A stretch of 64,000 nt of DNA from Euphrasia confusa. Its lineage: Eukaryota; Streptophyta; Magnoliopsida; Lamiales; Orobanchaceae. How positions within the stretch are numbered: the stretch's first letter is position 1; each line of letters starts with the position of its first letter. The notes below the pieces were generated by a model. That model ran no database searches and was not told the DNA's origin. It saw only the letters and a program-made list of their open reading frames with translations. Positions 11,190 through 23,779 of this stretch are shown here, piece after piece. Made by a program: the position numbers and the translations under genes. The DNA is taken from positions 25,500,073-25,564,072 of the forward strand of contig OX940969.1 in assembly GCA_954870475.1 (NCBI GenBank), given 5' to 3'.

Positions 11190-14100
11190 CTAGTCAATGT
11201 CATTTGAGTTAGAATCAGAATCAGTCAAATCATAATCATCGCTAACATCCTCTTCCTCGTCAGCATGTACATCAATCTCTGGTTCATCATCTTCATTGAT
11301 GAAGTCATCTTCTGGAATGTCATCATCAAGTGTTCCAACATTGGATGTCACAGGCTGTGGTTGTGTTATTGTTTGAGTAGAGAGGATTGTGTCGAGGTTA
11401 GGAAGCTCAACACACAATTGAATTCCCTCGTTCGGAATATCTTCTGCTTGTTCATCATTTGGTAAATCCCAAATATGACGATGTCGGAAATGTTTAATGA
11501 CTTTCCACCCTTCTCCATTGAACACTTGTTCAACATTAGAAGCTAGTATGTAAGAGTCATTTTTATACCAGATGGCCTTAGTGTTGATGCTGATTCGGGT
11601 TTTGTAATCCCGTACGTATCGTGGGTTAGGAGTAGTATTGAACCAAGTACATTCAAAGAGGATCACAGAGTTGTTCCCAACATACGGTATTTCATAAATG
11701 CCTGTCAATATGCCATAATATTGTTGGTTGTCTGCATCCTGCACGTATACACCACTGTTTTGCGTTGATCGATTTGCATCTCTATCATGTACAAGGAACT
11801 TAACACCATTCACCACACAACCAGGATACGATTTGATTCTCGAGCCGGATCCTTTGGCCAGACAAAGCAATTGATTATCCTGTACTGATGCTTGTGTAAT
11901 ATCGGAATGTATCTGAGACATAAATTAAGTTTAAGATATTAAAGAGTGAAAAATTGGGATATATTATTAAATATAGTTGTAATACCTTCTTCTTAAACCA
12001 ATTTGCAAACTCGGTCTCGGGAACTTGGTCGACATCTAACTGAGATGAAGTACGAGTGAGATAGTCTTCAACTTCTGGACAATTCTTCAAGATAAAATGT
12101 TCAACTTTAGTCCGTGTCTTGTAATCCCACGAAACCAAACTCATTTTTCCAATGTGGCGAAACTGATTTCGAAATACAGAAATTGTTTTCTTGTCGGCAC
12201 CGTCATTCTCCACCCAATTTCTTTCAGGCCTGTTGAATTTGGTTTCAATACCCTCGAAATACATCGAACAGAATGTCAAAGACTCATTCGCAATGTAAGC
12301 TTCAGCAATCGACCCTTCAGCTCGCGCCCGATTTCTTACGTACTTTTTCAATGTACCCATAAATCTTTCAACCGGATACATCCACCTGAGATATACAGGA
12401 CCTCCACGTATTGCTTCATCTGGGAGGTGCACTAACAAGTGTAACATCACATCGAAGAACGCCGGAGGAAAGATTGCTTCTAGTTTGCATAATATGACTA
12501 CAATGTCATCACATGCCTTCTGTAAGTCACTAACCTTCAAAGTTCGAGAGCATATAAGCTTGAAAAAATTGCACAACTCTGTTATAGTGTCAACAATGTT
12601 TTTATCCATGAACTTGCGTATTCCAGTTGGCAGCAGTCTTTGAATTAAAACATGACAATCATGAGATTTCAACCCAGAAACCTTCCACTTGTTGTTACTT
12701 ACAATGACATTCTTCTTCAGATTCGAAGCAAACCCATCGGGGAATTTTATATTCATCAACCATTCGCCGAATTTCTTACACTGGTCAGGAGTCAATGTGT
12801 ATGGTGCATGCGGCTTCATCATTCGACTACCATCTTTGTAGAGATGCAAGTTCGGCCTGATCCCCAATTTTTGCAAATCTAAGCGTGCTTTGTCAGTATC
12901 TTTCGTTTTACCTTCTATGTTAAGTAGAGTACCTAACAAATTATCGCATACATTCTTCTCTATGTGCATGACGTCCAAATTATGCCTCAGAGACAGCGAA
13001 CTCCAGTAAGGTAATGTCCAAAAAATACTCTTCTTTGTCCAGTTCAAATCTCCTACCTGACGTTTACGTTTTTTGCCACCGTATCCTTCATGTTTTCCAG
13101 GTATCCGATTCTCCAGATGGTACATCTGTGCCAATAACTCTTCGGTGGTTTTAGGAACAGGAGGTGGGCGTTTCTCGGGTTTGCCATCAAAGATTTTCTT
13201 CTTTCTCATAGGATTATTCATATCTAGCCATCGTCTATGCCCCACATAACACAACTTACTCGTGATGGGCACAGAAGGAGTTTGATCGTTGCAGGTGGGA
13301 CATGCCATGTAACCTTGACCACTCCAACCGGATAGGATACTTCGAGCCGGAAAATCATTTATAGTCATCAATAAAGCCGCTCTCATTCGAAACGTAGTTT
13401 GTGACTCAGCATCTTTCACTAACATTCCTTCAGACCACAATTCATTCAATTCATCAATCAAAGGTCTCATGTAAACATCAATGTCCTTACCAGGTGATTT
13501 TGGACCTGATATAAGTAATGTGAGATGTCTGTACGGGTCTTTATTACATAACCACGGAGGCAAATTGTACACCGTGGTAATAACAGGCCACATGCTGTAC
13601 GACAAACTCATATCTCCAAATGGGTTAAATCCATCTGTTGCCAAACCCAACCGTACATTCCTCGGTTCTCTAGAGAAGTCAGGAAACTTTAAGTCAAAGT
13701 CTTTCCATTCTTTCCCATCCACCGGATGACGCATTACATCTTCATCATTTGACCGCCCCTTCAAATGCCATGTCATATGTTTAGCCGTTTGACGCGAAGC
13801 ATACAATCGTTTCAGTCTGTCCTTAAGTGGAAAGTAACGTAGAGTTTTTTGTGGGACTTTCTTTCCTTTAGTTCTCTTCCAACGATCTGTGTCACACACT
13901 GGACATTTCTGCATCTCAGAGTTTTCTTTCCAATATAAACAACAATCATGAGGACAAGCGTGTATTACTTCGTATCCCAATCCTAACTTCTTCAGCTGTT
14001 TCTTGCATTCGTAGAATGAAGTCGGCAACTTACAACCAACAGGCAAAACTTTCAGAAGTAATTTCAGCAACACGTCAACGCTCTCGTTAGGCCACTTATA

Positions 14101-14565
14101 CAGAACTTTTATGTGCAACAACTGAGCAATAAAGTGCAAAGTCGAAGGTCCGGTGCAACCGGGGTACAACTCTTCTTCAAGTGTTGAGAATAATGATGTT
14201 AAATCAGCATCATTGTCTGCGTCGAGATTTACTCCTGAATTCCCAACAAAGTCTTGCACTATGTCTTCCATCTCGTTCACAGGTTGTTCTTGAACAGGTT
14301 GTTCTTCTCGTGGTCTTCTAGGCATTCGAGGCTCACCATGGTGAGACCATGTTGTGTAGGTCAGATCAATGCCACTGCAAATTATGTGTTTGCGAACAGT
14401 GTCCAGAGGATAGAATTTGGTATGTAGACAATATTTGCAAGGACACCGAACCCGACCTTCTTCATTGACACTGTTTTTTGCAAATTCTATAAAGCCACGT
14501 ACACCGTTTTGGAATTCTGGAGACAATCGATTTTGTATTCGCATCCAACTCTTATCCAACGACAT
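11190..14565 (-). CDS. CACTA transposase (TNP2/TNPD type)
   Basis: Two exons, 14,565-11,986 and 11,912-11,190, give 1,100 residues with no internal stop. The intron (11,913-11,985) has a GTATT donor and a CTCAG acceptor and keeps the frame (FKK then IHSD). The N-terminus has the transposase-associated domain with RCPCKYCLH. The TNP2 catalytic core follows, with LATDGFNPFGDMS near residue 310 and HNLDVMHIEKNVCDNLLGT further on. A DUF4218 block (GGPVYLRWMYPVERFMGTLK) lies around residues 715-735. Exon 2 carries DUF4216 (YPGCVVNGVKF, STQNSGVYV) and an acidic tail ending SNDID. The start is the ATG in front of SLDKSW; upstream codons in that frame are non-homologous and an acceptor (TTACATAG) lies at about 14,601. 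It should cut and join the CACTA ends in the nucleus. Confidence 0.92.
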
Positions 14566-14787
14566 TTTGAAATTAACCACACACAACTGTATTACTATAT
14601 CTATGTAAAAATCAAAAAATGTTTTAGTTAGAAAAGTCTTCACATTAAAAATAGAAGTTCGAACATATAAATTAATTAACACAAATAGAATTCATAATTC
14701 ATAGAAACGGTAAAAAAAATTAAGTAAAGTTTTGAGCAAAAATACCAGTGCCAAAAGGTGATGAAGCATCGAAGAAAGAGTCATAGC

Positions 14788-15653
14788 CAGGGGTGGACCC
14801 AGCTAAGGCCCAGCATGGGCCTTGGCCCCCCCCTCAATTTTTTATTTTTTCCCTATATATTTATGCATCTAGTAATTTTTAGTACCATTTAGATAATTGG
14901 CCCACCCTCTATTTTTTATTTGTTAGTATTTGTACTATAATATTGTTCTCTCTACTCTATACATATATATATTAGTATTATATATTGAATATTGAACCCC
15001 GTGTGAATTTATTTGAGTGGGTTTAGAGAAAATTCCAATAACGTCTTTGTTAATTAAATTAAATGAGAACTATTCTCTTAATATTATATACTATATATTT
15101 GTATTTTTTTTTTGTTATTTTATATATATATTCACAGTAAAATATAATAAAAACATTATTTTTTCATATATATTTTTTACTTTTTTATGCATAATTTTTA
15201 TTTTTTCACTTTTAATATCAAATAAATAATAGTAATATACATTTTTCAAATGCCCAAAAAGTAAGATTTTTTTTAATTCAGAATTTACAAATTTATTAAA
15301 ACTAATTAATGATTTAAAAAAATAAAAACATCCATTTTTGTAAAGAAAAATTATAAATATTGTTAAAAAAACAATGACATAAAATTAAAGTAAATATATA
15401 TTTTTAAGATTGAAAATAAATCAAATTATTTATTTTGACATCATCAAACTTTGTTAAAAGTAAAAAAAAAAAGGCAAAAATATAGATAAACTTTATTAAC
15501 TCGATCTTAAAAAAATTCAATATTTTTTTTTGTAATTTACAAAAGAAATAGTGCAATTTTTTTTTGTAGTTTACATAAGAAATAGTGCAAATTTTTTTAT
15601 ACTGGAAAGTCTTATTTGGCCCCCCCTCAGTCAAGATTCTGGGTCCGCCCCTG
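14788..15653. mobile_element. non-autonomous hAT-type element nested in the CACTA
   Basis: The ends are CAGGGGTGGACCCAG and, inverted, CAGGGGCGGACCCAG. They are flanked by a perfect 8-bp duplication GTCATAGC (14,780-14,787 and 15,654-15,661). Eight-base duplications and CAGGGG ends fit the hAT superfamily. The 866-bp body is very AT-rich with no transposase. Runs of C (GGCCCCCCCC) sit just inside both ends. Confidence 0.93.
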
Positions 15654-16334
15654 GTCATAGCTGAACAAAAGTTATATAATGATCAGAAATATTTCAAGAA
15701 ATTTCATTTTATACTGACTTTTATAAAAGAATGACTATTAGTTTTAATGACTATTAGTTTTATAAAAGAATGACTATTAGTTTTATAAAGGTATTATAAT
15801 GCATCTAGCCTAACTACACACAACTTAATTCTACTGCCTAACTCTAAATGTAAACCTTAGAATAAATGAATGAAAATATTTTAGTTTTTATAAACATAAA
15901 ACTGAAATGATAAATAGTCTGTCATATAGTATTTAAAATCTAGGCCGCCTTAGTACAGTACTATCGATACACAAAGGAGTAAATGAGATCATTGGACAGA
16001 GATTGAATAATCCGAATGGAGTATGAAACAACCCTGCTAAACAAAAACACCTCCACTTTTCTACAACACTTCCAAATTCAACTTTGCTTCACTAACTGAA
16101 TAAACCCCAAAATCAAAAAACCCCAAATCATAAAACCCCAAATTGAAAACCCTAATTTAAGAAATCATAAACAAAGTCTTAAATCGATCGATCAAGTAAA
16201 TTGGTTTTAGAAATTACATACATCTATTTGTTTAAAACCCCAAATCCAAAAACCCCAAATGGAAAATCGAAAACCCTAATCAAAGAAACGAAATCGAAGA
16301 AATAATGACGAAGCTAAGGGAGGATGAAGCATAC

Positions 16335-16432
16335 CTGTCAGATTCGGGGTCGTCGCCGCTGCCGGAGATGGTCTCTGCCGGAGATGCTCGCTCGGAGTCG
16401 AAGTCCTCACCGCGCCGCTGCTGTAAATATTA
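16335..16432 (-). other. probable leader exon of the CACTA transcript
   Basis: A GC-rich block in AT-rich surroundings, ending in a good donor on the minus strand (TCTGACAG then GTATGC). It has no ATG. Splicing to the acceptor at 14,601 would place it 5' of the transposase, with the nested hAT-type element inside the first intron. A TATA-like stretch lies near 16,475-16,490. Inferred from sequence only. Confidence 0.5.
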
Positions 16433-16502
16433 GAGAGACGAAAGTGAGAAATGAAAAAAGAGCCTTCTGCCTGCTAATATCTATAAGAGAATAGCGACCA
16501 CG

Positions 16503-16771
16503 CTTTTTGCGACCACGCGTGGTCGCAAAAGCTCATACACGTGTCAAGTATTATTAGCTATTTTCCACTGTGGAAATTCCGGTTTTCAAAAACATGTTAT
16601 TTGCGACCACGGCTGTGGTCGCTAATGTGTTTCGCGACCACGTCTGTTAATAGCGATCACGCCGTGGTCGCAAATAACATGTTTCTGAAAACCGGAATTT
16701 CCACAGTGGAAAATAGCTAATAATACTTGACACGTGTATGAGCTTTTGCGACCACGCGTGGTCGCAAAAAG
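16503..16771. repeat. near-perfect 111 bp inverted repeat in the CACTA right subterminal zone
   Basis: Arms 16,503-16,613 and 16,661-16,771 are almost exact reverse complements, separated by a 47-bp loop. Each arm carries the GCGACCACGCGTGGTCGC palindrome at its outer end and the unique segment ACACGTGTCAAGTATTATTA within. Transcription across it would give a long hairpin. Confidence 0.9.
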
Positions 16772-16842
16772 TCATTAATTGCGACCACACGTCGTGGTCG
16801 CAAAAAACGTGGTCGCTAATAGCCTTTTTTCTAGTAGTGATA

Positions 16843-17581
16843 TTTTCAATTATATATTTCATTTATAAACATAAAATAATATATATTTCATTTATAAACA
16901 TCTAAATAACATAAAGTAAATATAAATAATCATCCACAAAAAACACATAAGAATAATATATTTTTTAAAATTAATAAAAAAACACGTATAAAAAAAACAA
17001 ATAATATGATAAACTGATTAAAAAAAAAGCAGAAAAAACATAAAAAAAAAGAATAATATTTTTATTTAAAAAAATAATTATTAAATTTATAATACTAAAA
17101 CAAATAACAACAATAAAAAAATATATCATAAAAAAAAATTACTACTATTCAAGAAACAAAAATATTACATAAATGAATAAATAAAAAATATATAATAAAC
17201 TAGAGTAAAAAAGTTGGGCAAAATATATTGCATAATTAAAATAATTAAAATATTAATTGCGTAATTAAAATAATTGCACAAAATTTATTTTTGTAAGGGT
17301 AATATAGTAATCAACCTTTTAAAAATTTATCTTTTGTTTTAATTATTTAAATTATACTACCCTAATAAATAAATAATTTAAAGTTTTATTACTCTTATAT
17401 ATAAAGTTCATTTTATGTAGTTGAACTTGTAAATTAAAAAAACAAAATATCTCTTTTCCTAAATATTTTTTTTTTTCTTAGGGACCCACAATGTAAGACA
17501 CATTTTAAGTTATACTTAGTATCAAATATTTGATATTAATTTTTCTCTCTCTCAAATTGTACCTCATTCACCAATAATATA
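16843..17581. other. AT-rich intergenic
   Basis: Long A/T runs; no gene supported. Confidence 0.5.
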
Positions 17582-17812
17582 CTCCCTCTTTCCAAGAATG
17601 TTGGTCAATGTTGACTTTTTTCGTTCAATATATATGATTATCAATATACAAAAAATATGAAAAAATAATTTAAATAAAATTTAATAGTTAAATTTTATTT
17701 TAGTTATTTTTTCATAATTTTTGTATATACTATTTATCATATATATTGGAATAACAAAAAAGTTAATGTTGATCACTTGTGCCTATAGCTCTACAATGAG
17801 AGTAATTAGGTA
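17582..17812. mobile_element. Stowaway-like MITE, copy 1
   Basis: A 231-bp foldback flanked by TA dinucleotides that begins CTCCCTCTTTCC. Its inner arms, AAAATATGAAAAAATAA and the reverse, surround AAATTTAATAGTTAAATTTT. The same core occurs at 41,823-42,062 and 61,814-62,028. TA targets and CTCC starts fit Tc1/mariner-type MITEs. Confidence 0.8.
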
Positions 17813-20107
17813 AAATTCATGTCATTTAGAAATTGTACATATGATGTTCTTATAACACAACAAATTTAATTATAATTAAACTATTATTTAATAATTATGA
17901 ATTTTTATTAAAAGAAAGTTCTAATTATATTTATATAATTAAGTGTACTAATTTATTGTAATTATAAATAAAAGCAAATTTATAAATTTGACATTTTAAT
18001 ATATTTACATACACGTAAGAGTGTAAGAGTATAGTAAACAATTAGACATTACACATTTTAATAAATATCTTCAAATATAATTAAAAATATTTTAATATTC
18101 TGTTTTATAAACAATAAATAATATAATATATTTTAAGTGAAAAAACTAAAGAGGTTTTTTAGAATAATGAAAACCATTATACTCTATTTTTAATTATTCC
18201 TTAATTTTGTTATTTAATAATATATAATATTAAAATTTTAGTTAATAATTATAAAGTAAATATAGTACACTAATTATTATGTAAATGTTTTTCTTTAAAA
18301 TATGAAGTATGATTTTGTTAGGAATATATATTTTATATGTAAAATTAAAGAATGATTTAAAACATATAATAAATAAATAATCTTTATAGTTTGTATTCAC
18401 AATACATATAAATTTTTAATAATGAATTAATGCATACAATCACAAAAATATATTTATACATATAATTTTATTGAAAAAATTACACAATTAATTATTAAGA
18501 CGCACAATTAATTAATATAATAATAAAATACTTAATTTATTTTATACGAATAATCCCTTTTTCTTTATAATTTATAGAAAAATGATTATTAGTTTGAGAC
18601 GAAAATAATATTATTTTATAATTGAACAATTTATAATTGAAAAAACATTTGACCATAAATTAATTTTTATTTTTAATTAATTAAATATAAATTATATTAA
18701 CTCTGAATTAAATAGTAATTTATAAATACTTTTCAATTTTCCAAAAGTTTTTTTTATTGTCTTTTAAAATTTTGTACATTTTTAAATAATTTTTTTTTTA
18801 ATTTTATCTTTCAATACTCATTTATTTATAATTATATTGTTACATTTTTATCTAACTTATTTATTACTTATCTAACAAAATATATTTTACTCTTATTAGT
18901 ATTATTTAATATTTTTTTTTATTAATCTATGTAAAAGTATCTTTAAGCAAAAATGATTATTAGTTTGAGACGAAAATAATATTAATCTATGTAGTGACTG
19001 TTAATATGAGATAGTTATGTAGGTTAATACGATGTGATTAAATGTAATGTACTATCTTAAATCTAATTTGAATGAAGGGAAGGAAGAAAGGTATTCACAA
19101 AAATACCCAAAATCCTAGGGTGATGGTAGGCCTGAATTTAGATCAAAGACAAACGAGAAAAAGAGAAACTGTACAGCAACAAAGCAATTAATTCAACTGC
19201 AAAATAGTAGATGGTGGGGTACCAAATGCTCTGTTTTCCTTTTTTTTCATTTTTTTTTTATTTTTATTTTAATTTGCTTTTCATGTCTGGTAATATGGTG
19301 GATGGGGCTTTGACATGAGTTGAGTTGATTTGCCACATAAGCTTTTGTCCCTAATACAAGGGAATATACATGATACGATTACTACAACACAACAACAACA
19401 AGGCCACGTTTATTTTCATACTAATTTACAACTGTATGGGTACTGTAGGATTTTTTTTTAAATCTAATTGAATCCATGAGATTGATTTTGAAATATGGAA
19501 TGTGATTGAGGATCTAAATGTTTTAATCTACAATCACAATGTTATGAAAATGATAATCAAATTTATCCACATATTTATTGATTATTGTTCCAATTCTTTC
19601 TCCAATAATCTATTTATACTTATGTTCTTTTGAATTATATTTAAGTTTGATTCAATTAAATTCGATTCAATTTATTTAAAAATTTTAAAAGATAAAATAA
19701 AAAATATATAGTGAATAATTTTATATAAACAATTTAATTCATGTTATAATAAGGAGTACTTTCTTAACTCTTTAAACATGCAATTTTCTTTTTTCACGGA
19801 AATTAAGAAAAATACTGTTTTTTTATTTTTTGATAAAAAAATAAAGAGGAAAAATTTATTTTTAAATTAAAAAATAAAATAATTGTGAGTAAAGTTTATA
19901 AAGTACTAATAAAGTTGTAGTAAAGTTTATTTTAAAGTGAAAACGAAAGAATTTTATTTCTTTTTTTAGAGTGTATGAAACACCCAAAAAGAAAAATAAT
20001 GCAACTATTGTGAAAAAGAGAGAGTATTATTTACCACAACTTTCTATTAACAATACACACTTATTTTTTTTGTATTTTTACAAAAAAAATGTGTTAATTA
20101 TAAAATA
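17813..20107. other. AT-rich intergenic with a 36-bp direct repeat
   Basis: No gene is visible. A 36-base identical segment containing ATGATTATTAGTTTGAGACG occurs at 18,578-18,613 and 18,949-18,984. Copy 2 of the dispersed AT-rich repeat lies at about 19,793-19,950. Confidence 0.6.
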
Positions 20108-20186
20108 CTACCTCCATATCATAAGTGTTTGTCATTTTTTTTTTTTTTGTAATTTATAAGAGAAATGACAAACACTGATGAGACAC
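20108..20186. repeat. small inverted repeat, possible MITE relic
   Basis: CATAAGTGTTTGTCATTT pairs with AAATGACAAACACTGATG across a T-run. The left side begins CTCC as in Stowaway-type ends, but no clear TA pair was confirmed. Confidence 0.4.
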
Positions 20187-20566
20187 AACAGATAAAGTAT
20201 TTAATTATATTTTACAATTAATATCAATATTATAAGAAAATATCAATTTAGTTATGTTCACATCAAAACATGTAAAGTTAATTCAATTCTTTTCATCTTG
20301 AATCAGTTTATAAAAACATTGTTTCACTCTTTGTCCCACACTTTTTTTACAACGATATTTGGGACAAAAAAAAAATATTACTATACAAAGTTATTTTTAT
20401 ATAGAGTTATACAAAATAAAAATAATTTATCTATAAAAAATAATATTAATATAAAAATAATATAAATACAATATTATTTATTTTTAAATTCACAAAATCA
20501 ATTTAATAGTTTTGAATAATAAATTTTGACCATATAAGTGTAAAAATTGTGTTTAACATACAAATT

Positions 20567-20669
20567 GAATAAAATATTAATGAATTTAAAGAATATAAAC
20601 TTTGATCATATATGCTATTTGAATAAAATATTAATGAATTTAAAGAATATAAACTTTGATCATATATGC
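20567..20669. repeat. tandem duplication, 54-bp unit
   Basis: Two nearly identical units beginning GAATAAAATATTAATGAATT. The second is followed directly by a larger duplication. Confidence 0.9.
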
Positions 20670-20679
20670 AAGTCAAACG

Positions 20680-20985
20680 TTGTTTTTAAGGAGCTGAGCA
20701 TACTATACTTTATTGATTTTGATAAATATTTCAAATTATCTTAAACATGTTATTGATTTTAATAAATAAAAACATTATTAATAAATATTTTTATTATATA
20801 TTAATTATTTATTCTTATATAAAGATATAAAGTTGTTTTTAAGGAGCTGGGCATACTATACTTTATTGATTTTGATAAATATTTCAAGTTATCTTAAACA
20901 TATTATTGATTTTAATAAATAAAAATATTATTAATAAATATTTTTATTATATATTAATCATTTATTCTTATATAAAGATATAAAT
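20680..20985. repeat. tandem duplication, 153-bp unit
   Basis: Units 20,680-20,832 and 20,833-20,985 both begin TTGTTTTTAAGGAGCTG and differ at a few positions. AT-rich, non-coding. Confidence 0.9.
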
Positions 20986-21840
20986 TCTTAAGTGATTTAA
21001 AAAATGTATGACTTATACAATGTGGAGTTTATTCTTATTTATAACTAGTCTCAAGACATGAATTTTTTATTATTATAAAGAGTTTATTCCTATATAGAGT
21101 ATTAATATATACAATTTCTACTGTATAACTACTGTTCAAAGATCTACTTCTTTCGAGACATATAAAATATAAAATATTACTATTCATTATATTATTACTT
21201 TAATTATTCAACAGAACCTATTTTCTTATTAAGTACCCATAGTTTTGTTTCATAATTGTTAATCCCAAATAATCCATGTCCTATTGTAAGTTCTTGGATG
21301 CCTTATCATGTGATGATATCAAGTGTCCATAAACTTCTTCACAGAGAATTATGAATTTGTGATGTCCAACAAATGCGTATAGACATTGGCCCAACAACCC
21401 GTCGTGGGCTGGGGTCAAACACCATAATGTAGATCATGTTATTTCTTAACCATGTTCTGGGCTAAAGGCCCAACGCCATTTTTGTAAGAATTTATTATCA
21501 AGTATACAATTTAGTTTATAGTGGTTTTTAAAAAAAATATAAATATATTTGTTTTAAAATAATTGAATAAAATCATTTGCAAATCAAAAAGAACTCGCAA
21601 GATATGTAAAACATACTGGGAAGTGGGAACTATATCCACGGAGAATTATTTCAGAAACCACTTTAATATCATCCATTGTTAACAAACGAATGCATTAAAC
21701 AAAACAAGAAAAACGATAAAGTACAGGACAAAATATTTTAATTAAGTATTCTTTAGAAATGATATTTACATTTTTATAATTATTCAAAATATATTTTAAT
21801 TATTATACTCTTTTATTTCTACTTATTTAGTTATACAAAA
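20986..21840. other. AT-rich intergenic
   Basis: No gene supported; a short region near 21,380-21,480 is less AT-rich but has no open frame of note. Confidence 0.45.
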
Positions 21841-22590
21841 AAAAATGATGCAACCCAAAGTTCGGCAACCGACGTTGAAGCCCGATTTCAGGCTAGAACG
21901 ACGAAGAAGACGGCAGAACGAGAATCGGACGTGCATCGAGACGAAGACGAGGAGTTCGGTCGAGCTTTTGGCTTGATGTCGGTTGGCACCAAGGCTTGTC
22001 GGCCGACAATTTGAGAATTTTGAAGCTTGGCAGCGATTTGAGGCCGCGCTCGAAGGAAAATCCCGCGAACGAAGATTTTTGCCTTGATGTCGTCCGACAC
22101 CATATCCTGTCGGCCGACAGCTTTGAGAATTCTGCGCAGCGGCAGAATTCTTTTGATTTCGCGAGTTTCCTTTTATTTAATAATTAGGGTTTTTGCTTAT
22201 ATAAAGCTTCCCAAGTCATTGTTATAATGGGACATTAATTAATTGATAAATAAATATATTTTCGTGAGTTTTTATTAAAATTTCTCTTGGGTTCGAATTC
22301 CACCCGATTATCCAAAAAATTCAACCGACGAATCAACGAAGCCATCACCCTTCGTTCGTGTGTCTTCCTCATCCCCGAGTTGCTGCGTCGATCACGTGTT
22401 GTGGTCTAGGGTTTCGTCCTTAAATTATTTCACGAATCAGATTCAGATGTTTTGGAACCTTCCGCCGGTATCTTTCTCAATTTCCGTCCTTCGTATTTCT
22501 TCTATTTTTCGATCCCCAAACGAGGTTCGTATCAAAAAACTCTATAACTGTCTCACGAAAAATGAGTCACTTCCTTTAAAGTGAATTTTA
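21841..22590. other. unclassified GC-richer block, LTR- or leader-like
   Basis: Two imperfect direct repeats about 110 bp apart, at about 21,972 and 22,083, share CTTGATGTCG and CTGTCGGCCGACA-type words. A TATA-like CTTATATAAAGC lies at about 22,196, and GTTCGAATTCCACCCG follows near 22,292. The region 22,330-22,590 resembles an untranslated leader with an intron. It ends at the hAT insertion point. I cannot tell an old LTR from a gene 5' end. Confidence 0.3.
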
Positions 22591-23779
22591 TGTTATGCAA
22601 CAAATTGAGTAATATTAATATATTATTTAGGGGTTGGCAAATATCCCGATTTTTCCCGAACCGTCTCGAACCGTCCCGAATCGATATGGTTTTGTTCCGA
22701 AAAATAGCATATTCGTTCGGATACACTATTTATTGTTCCGATCCCGATCCCGTCCCGATTGAAGTAATATCATTACAAGGTCCAAATATTTTTGTCCCGT
22801 TCCGGACCGATTGTCCCGGTTGAAAAAAAATACTAAACTATTATATAATATAATAAATTAATACTTTATATTAAATTATTAATTGAATTCATAAATTACT
22901 CAAACCCTATTCCGCTATTTCTCACTTTCACTCACACAACGAATTTCCAGATTTCTATTTTCTCCTGATTCTCTTCCTCTTGATTTCTCAAAACCTCAAA
23001 TTTATTTTTTCGATTCATGAAATATGACTACTACTAGCAAATCTGGAGAAGCTAGCAGGGTTGCTTCATCAAGCGGCACATCACCAGCAGCCAGCGTCGT
23101 CAATCAATCCCAGGCAGAAGTAGAACATCAATCATTGCGTTCGTCGACGTCGATTGTTCCTGATAATCTACCAACTGGGCCAATCATATTTTATGAGAGA
23201 CCACCTGGTATGAAAGCTAGGGTTTATAGGTCAGCTATATGGGAGCATTTTACAAGTTATTGGATTAAGAGTATTACTAAGGTTAAGAATTTAGAATTTG
23301 GGGTAATCGAGGATGTTCATGTGTACAAGGAGAGGGCCAAGTGCAAATATTGTCCTAAGGGGAAAGGAGATTTTGCTGGAGATAGTGGACCAAATGGTAC
23401 TGGGGGGCCAAATAAACACATTCCTAAGGGTTGTAAGTGGTATCCTGCCAATGCAAATTTAAATAAACAGAAAGTGTTAGCTTCAAGTTGGGAAAAAGGT
23501 GACTATAACAAGCTTGTGTGCAAGGGGTTTAACCAGAAAGAAACAATGGAAAGTTGTGTTGAAATGGTAGTGCTTGATGAACTTCCATTTAGTTTTGTGG
23601 AAAATAAGGGGTTCAAGAAATTTTGTGCTGTAGGAATGCCATTATTTAAAGTTCCTTCTAGGAGAACTCTAGTTAGAACTTTTTTGGACATGTATGAATC
23701 CAAGAAAAAACAGTTGAAAAAAGAATTAGCCTCTCATAGGGTCTCCCTTACCACTGATACTTGGACAAGTGTTCAAAAT

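Larger units (their letters stand above)
8834..16839 (-). mobile_element. CACTA (En/Spm-like) DNA transposon, 8.0 kb, autonomous-type
   Basis: The left end is CACTACAAAAAAGGGGG and the right end is TTTTTTCTAGTAGTG, the reverse of CACTACTAG. The 3-bp target duplication ATA is present on both sides (8,831-8,833 and 16,840-16,842). Both subterminal zones are packed with the palindrome GCGACCACGCGTGGTCGC and partial forms of it, the typical arrangement for transposase binding. The coding strand is minus: a TNP2-type transposase (11,190-14,565) is followed by a TNPA-position gene (9,418-11,106). A nested hAT-type element lies between the leader and the transposase start. Without that insertion the element is about 7.1 kb. 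Mobility would need the second protein, whose frame is broken here. Confidence 0.95.
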
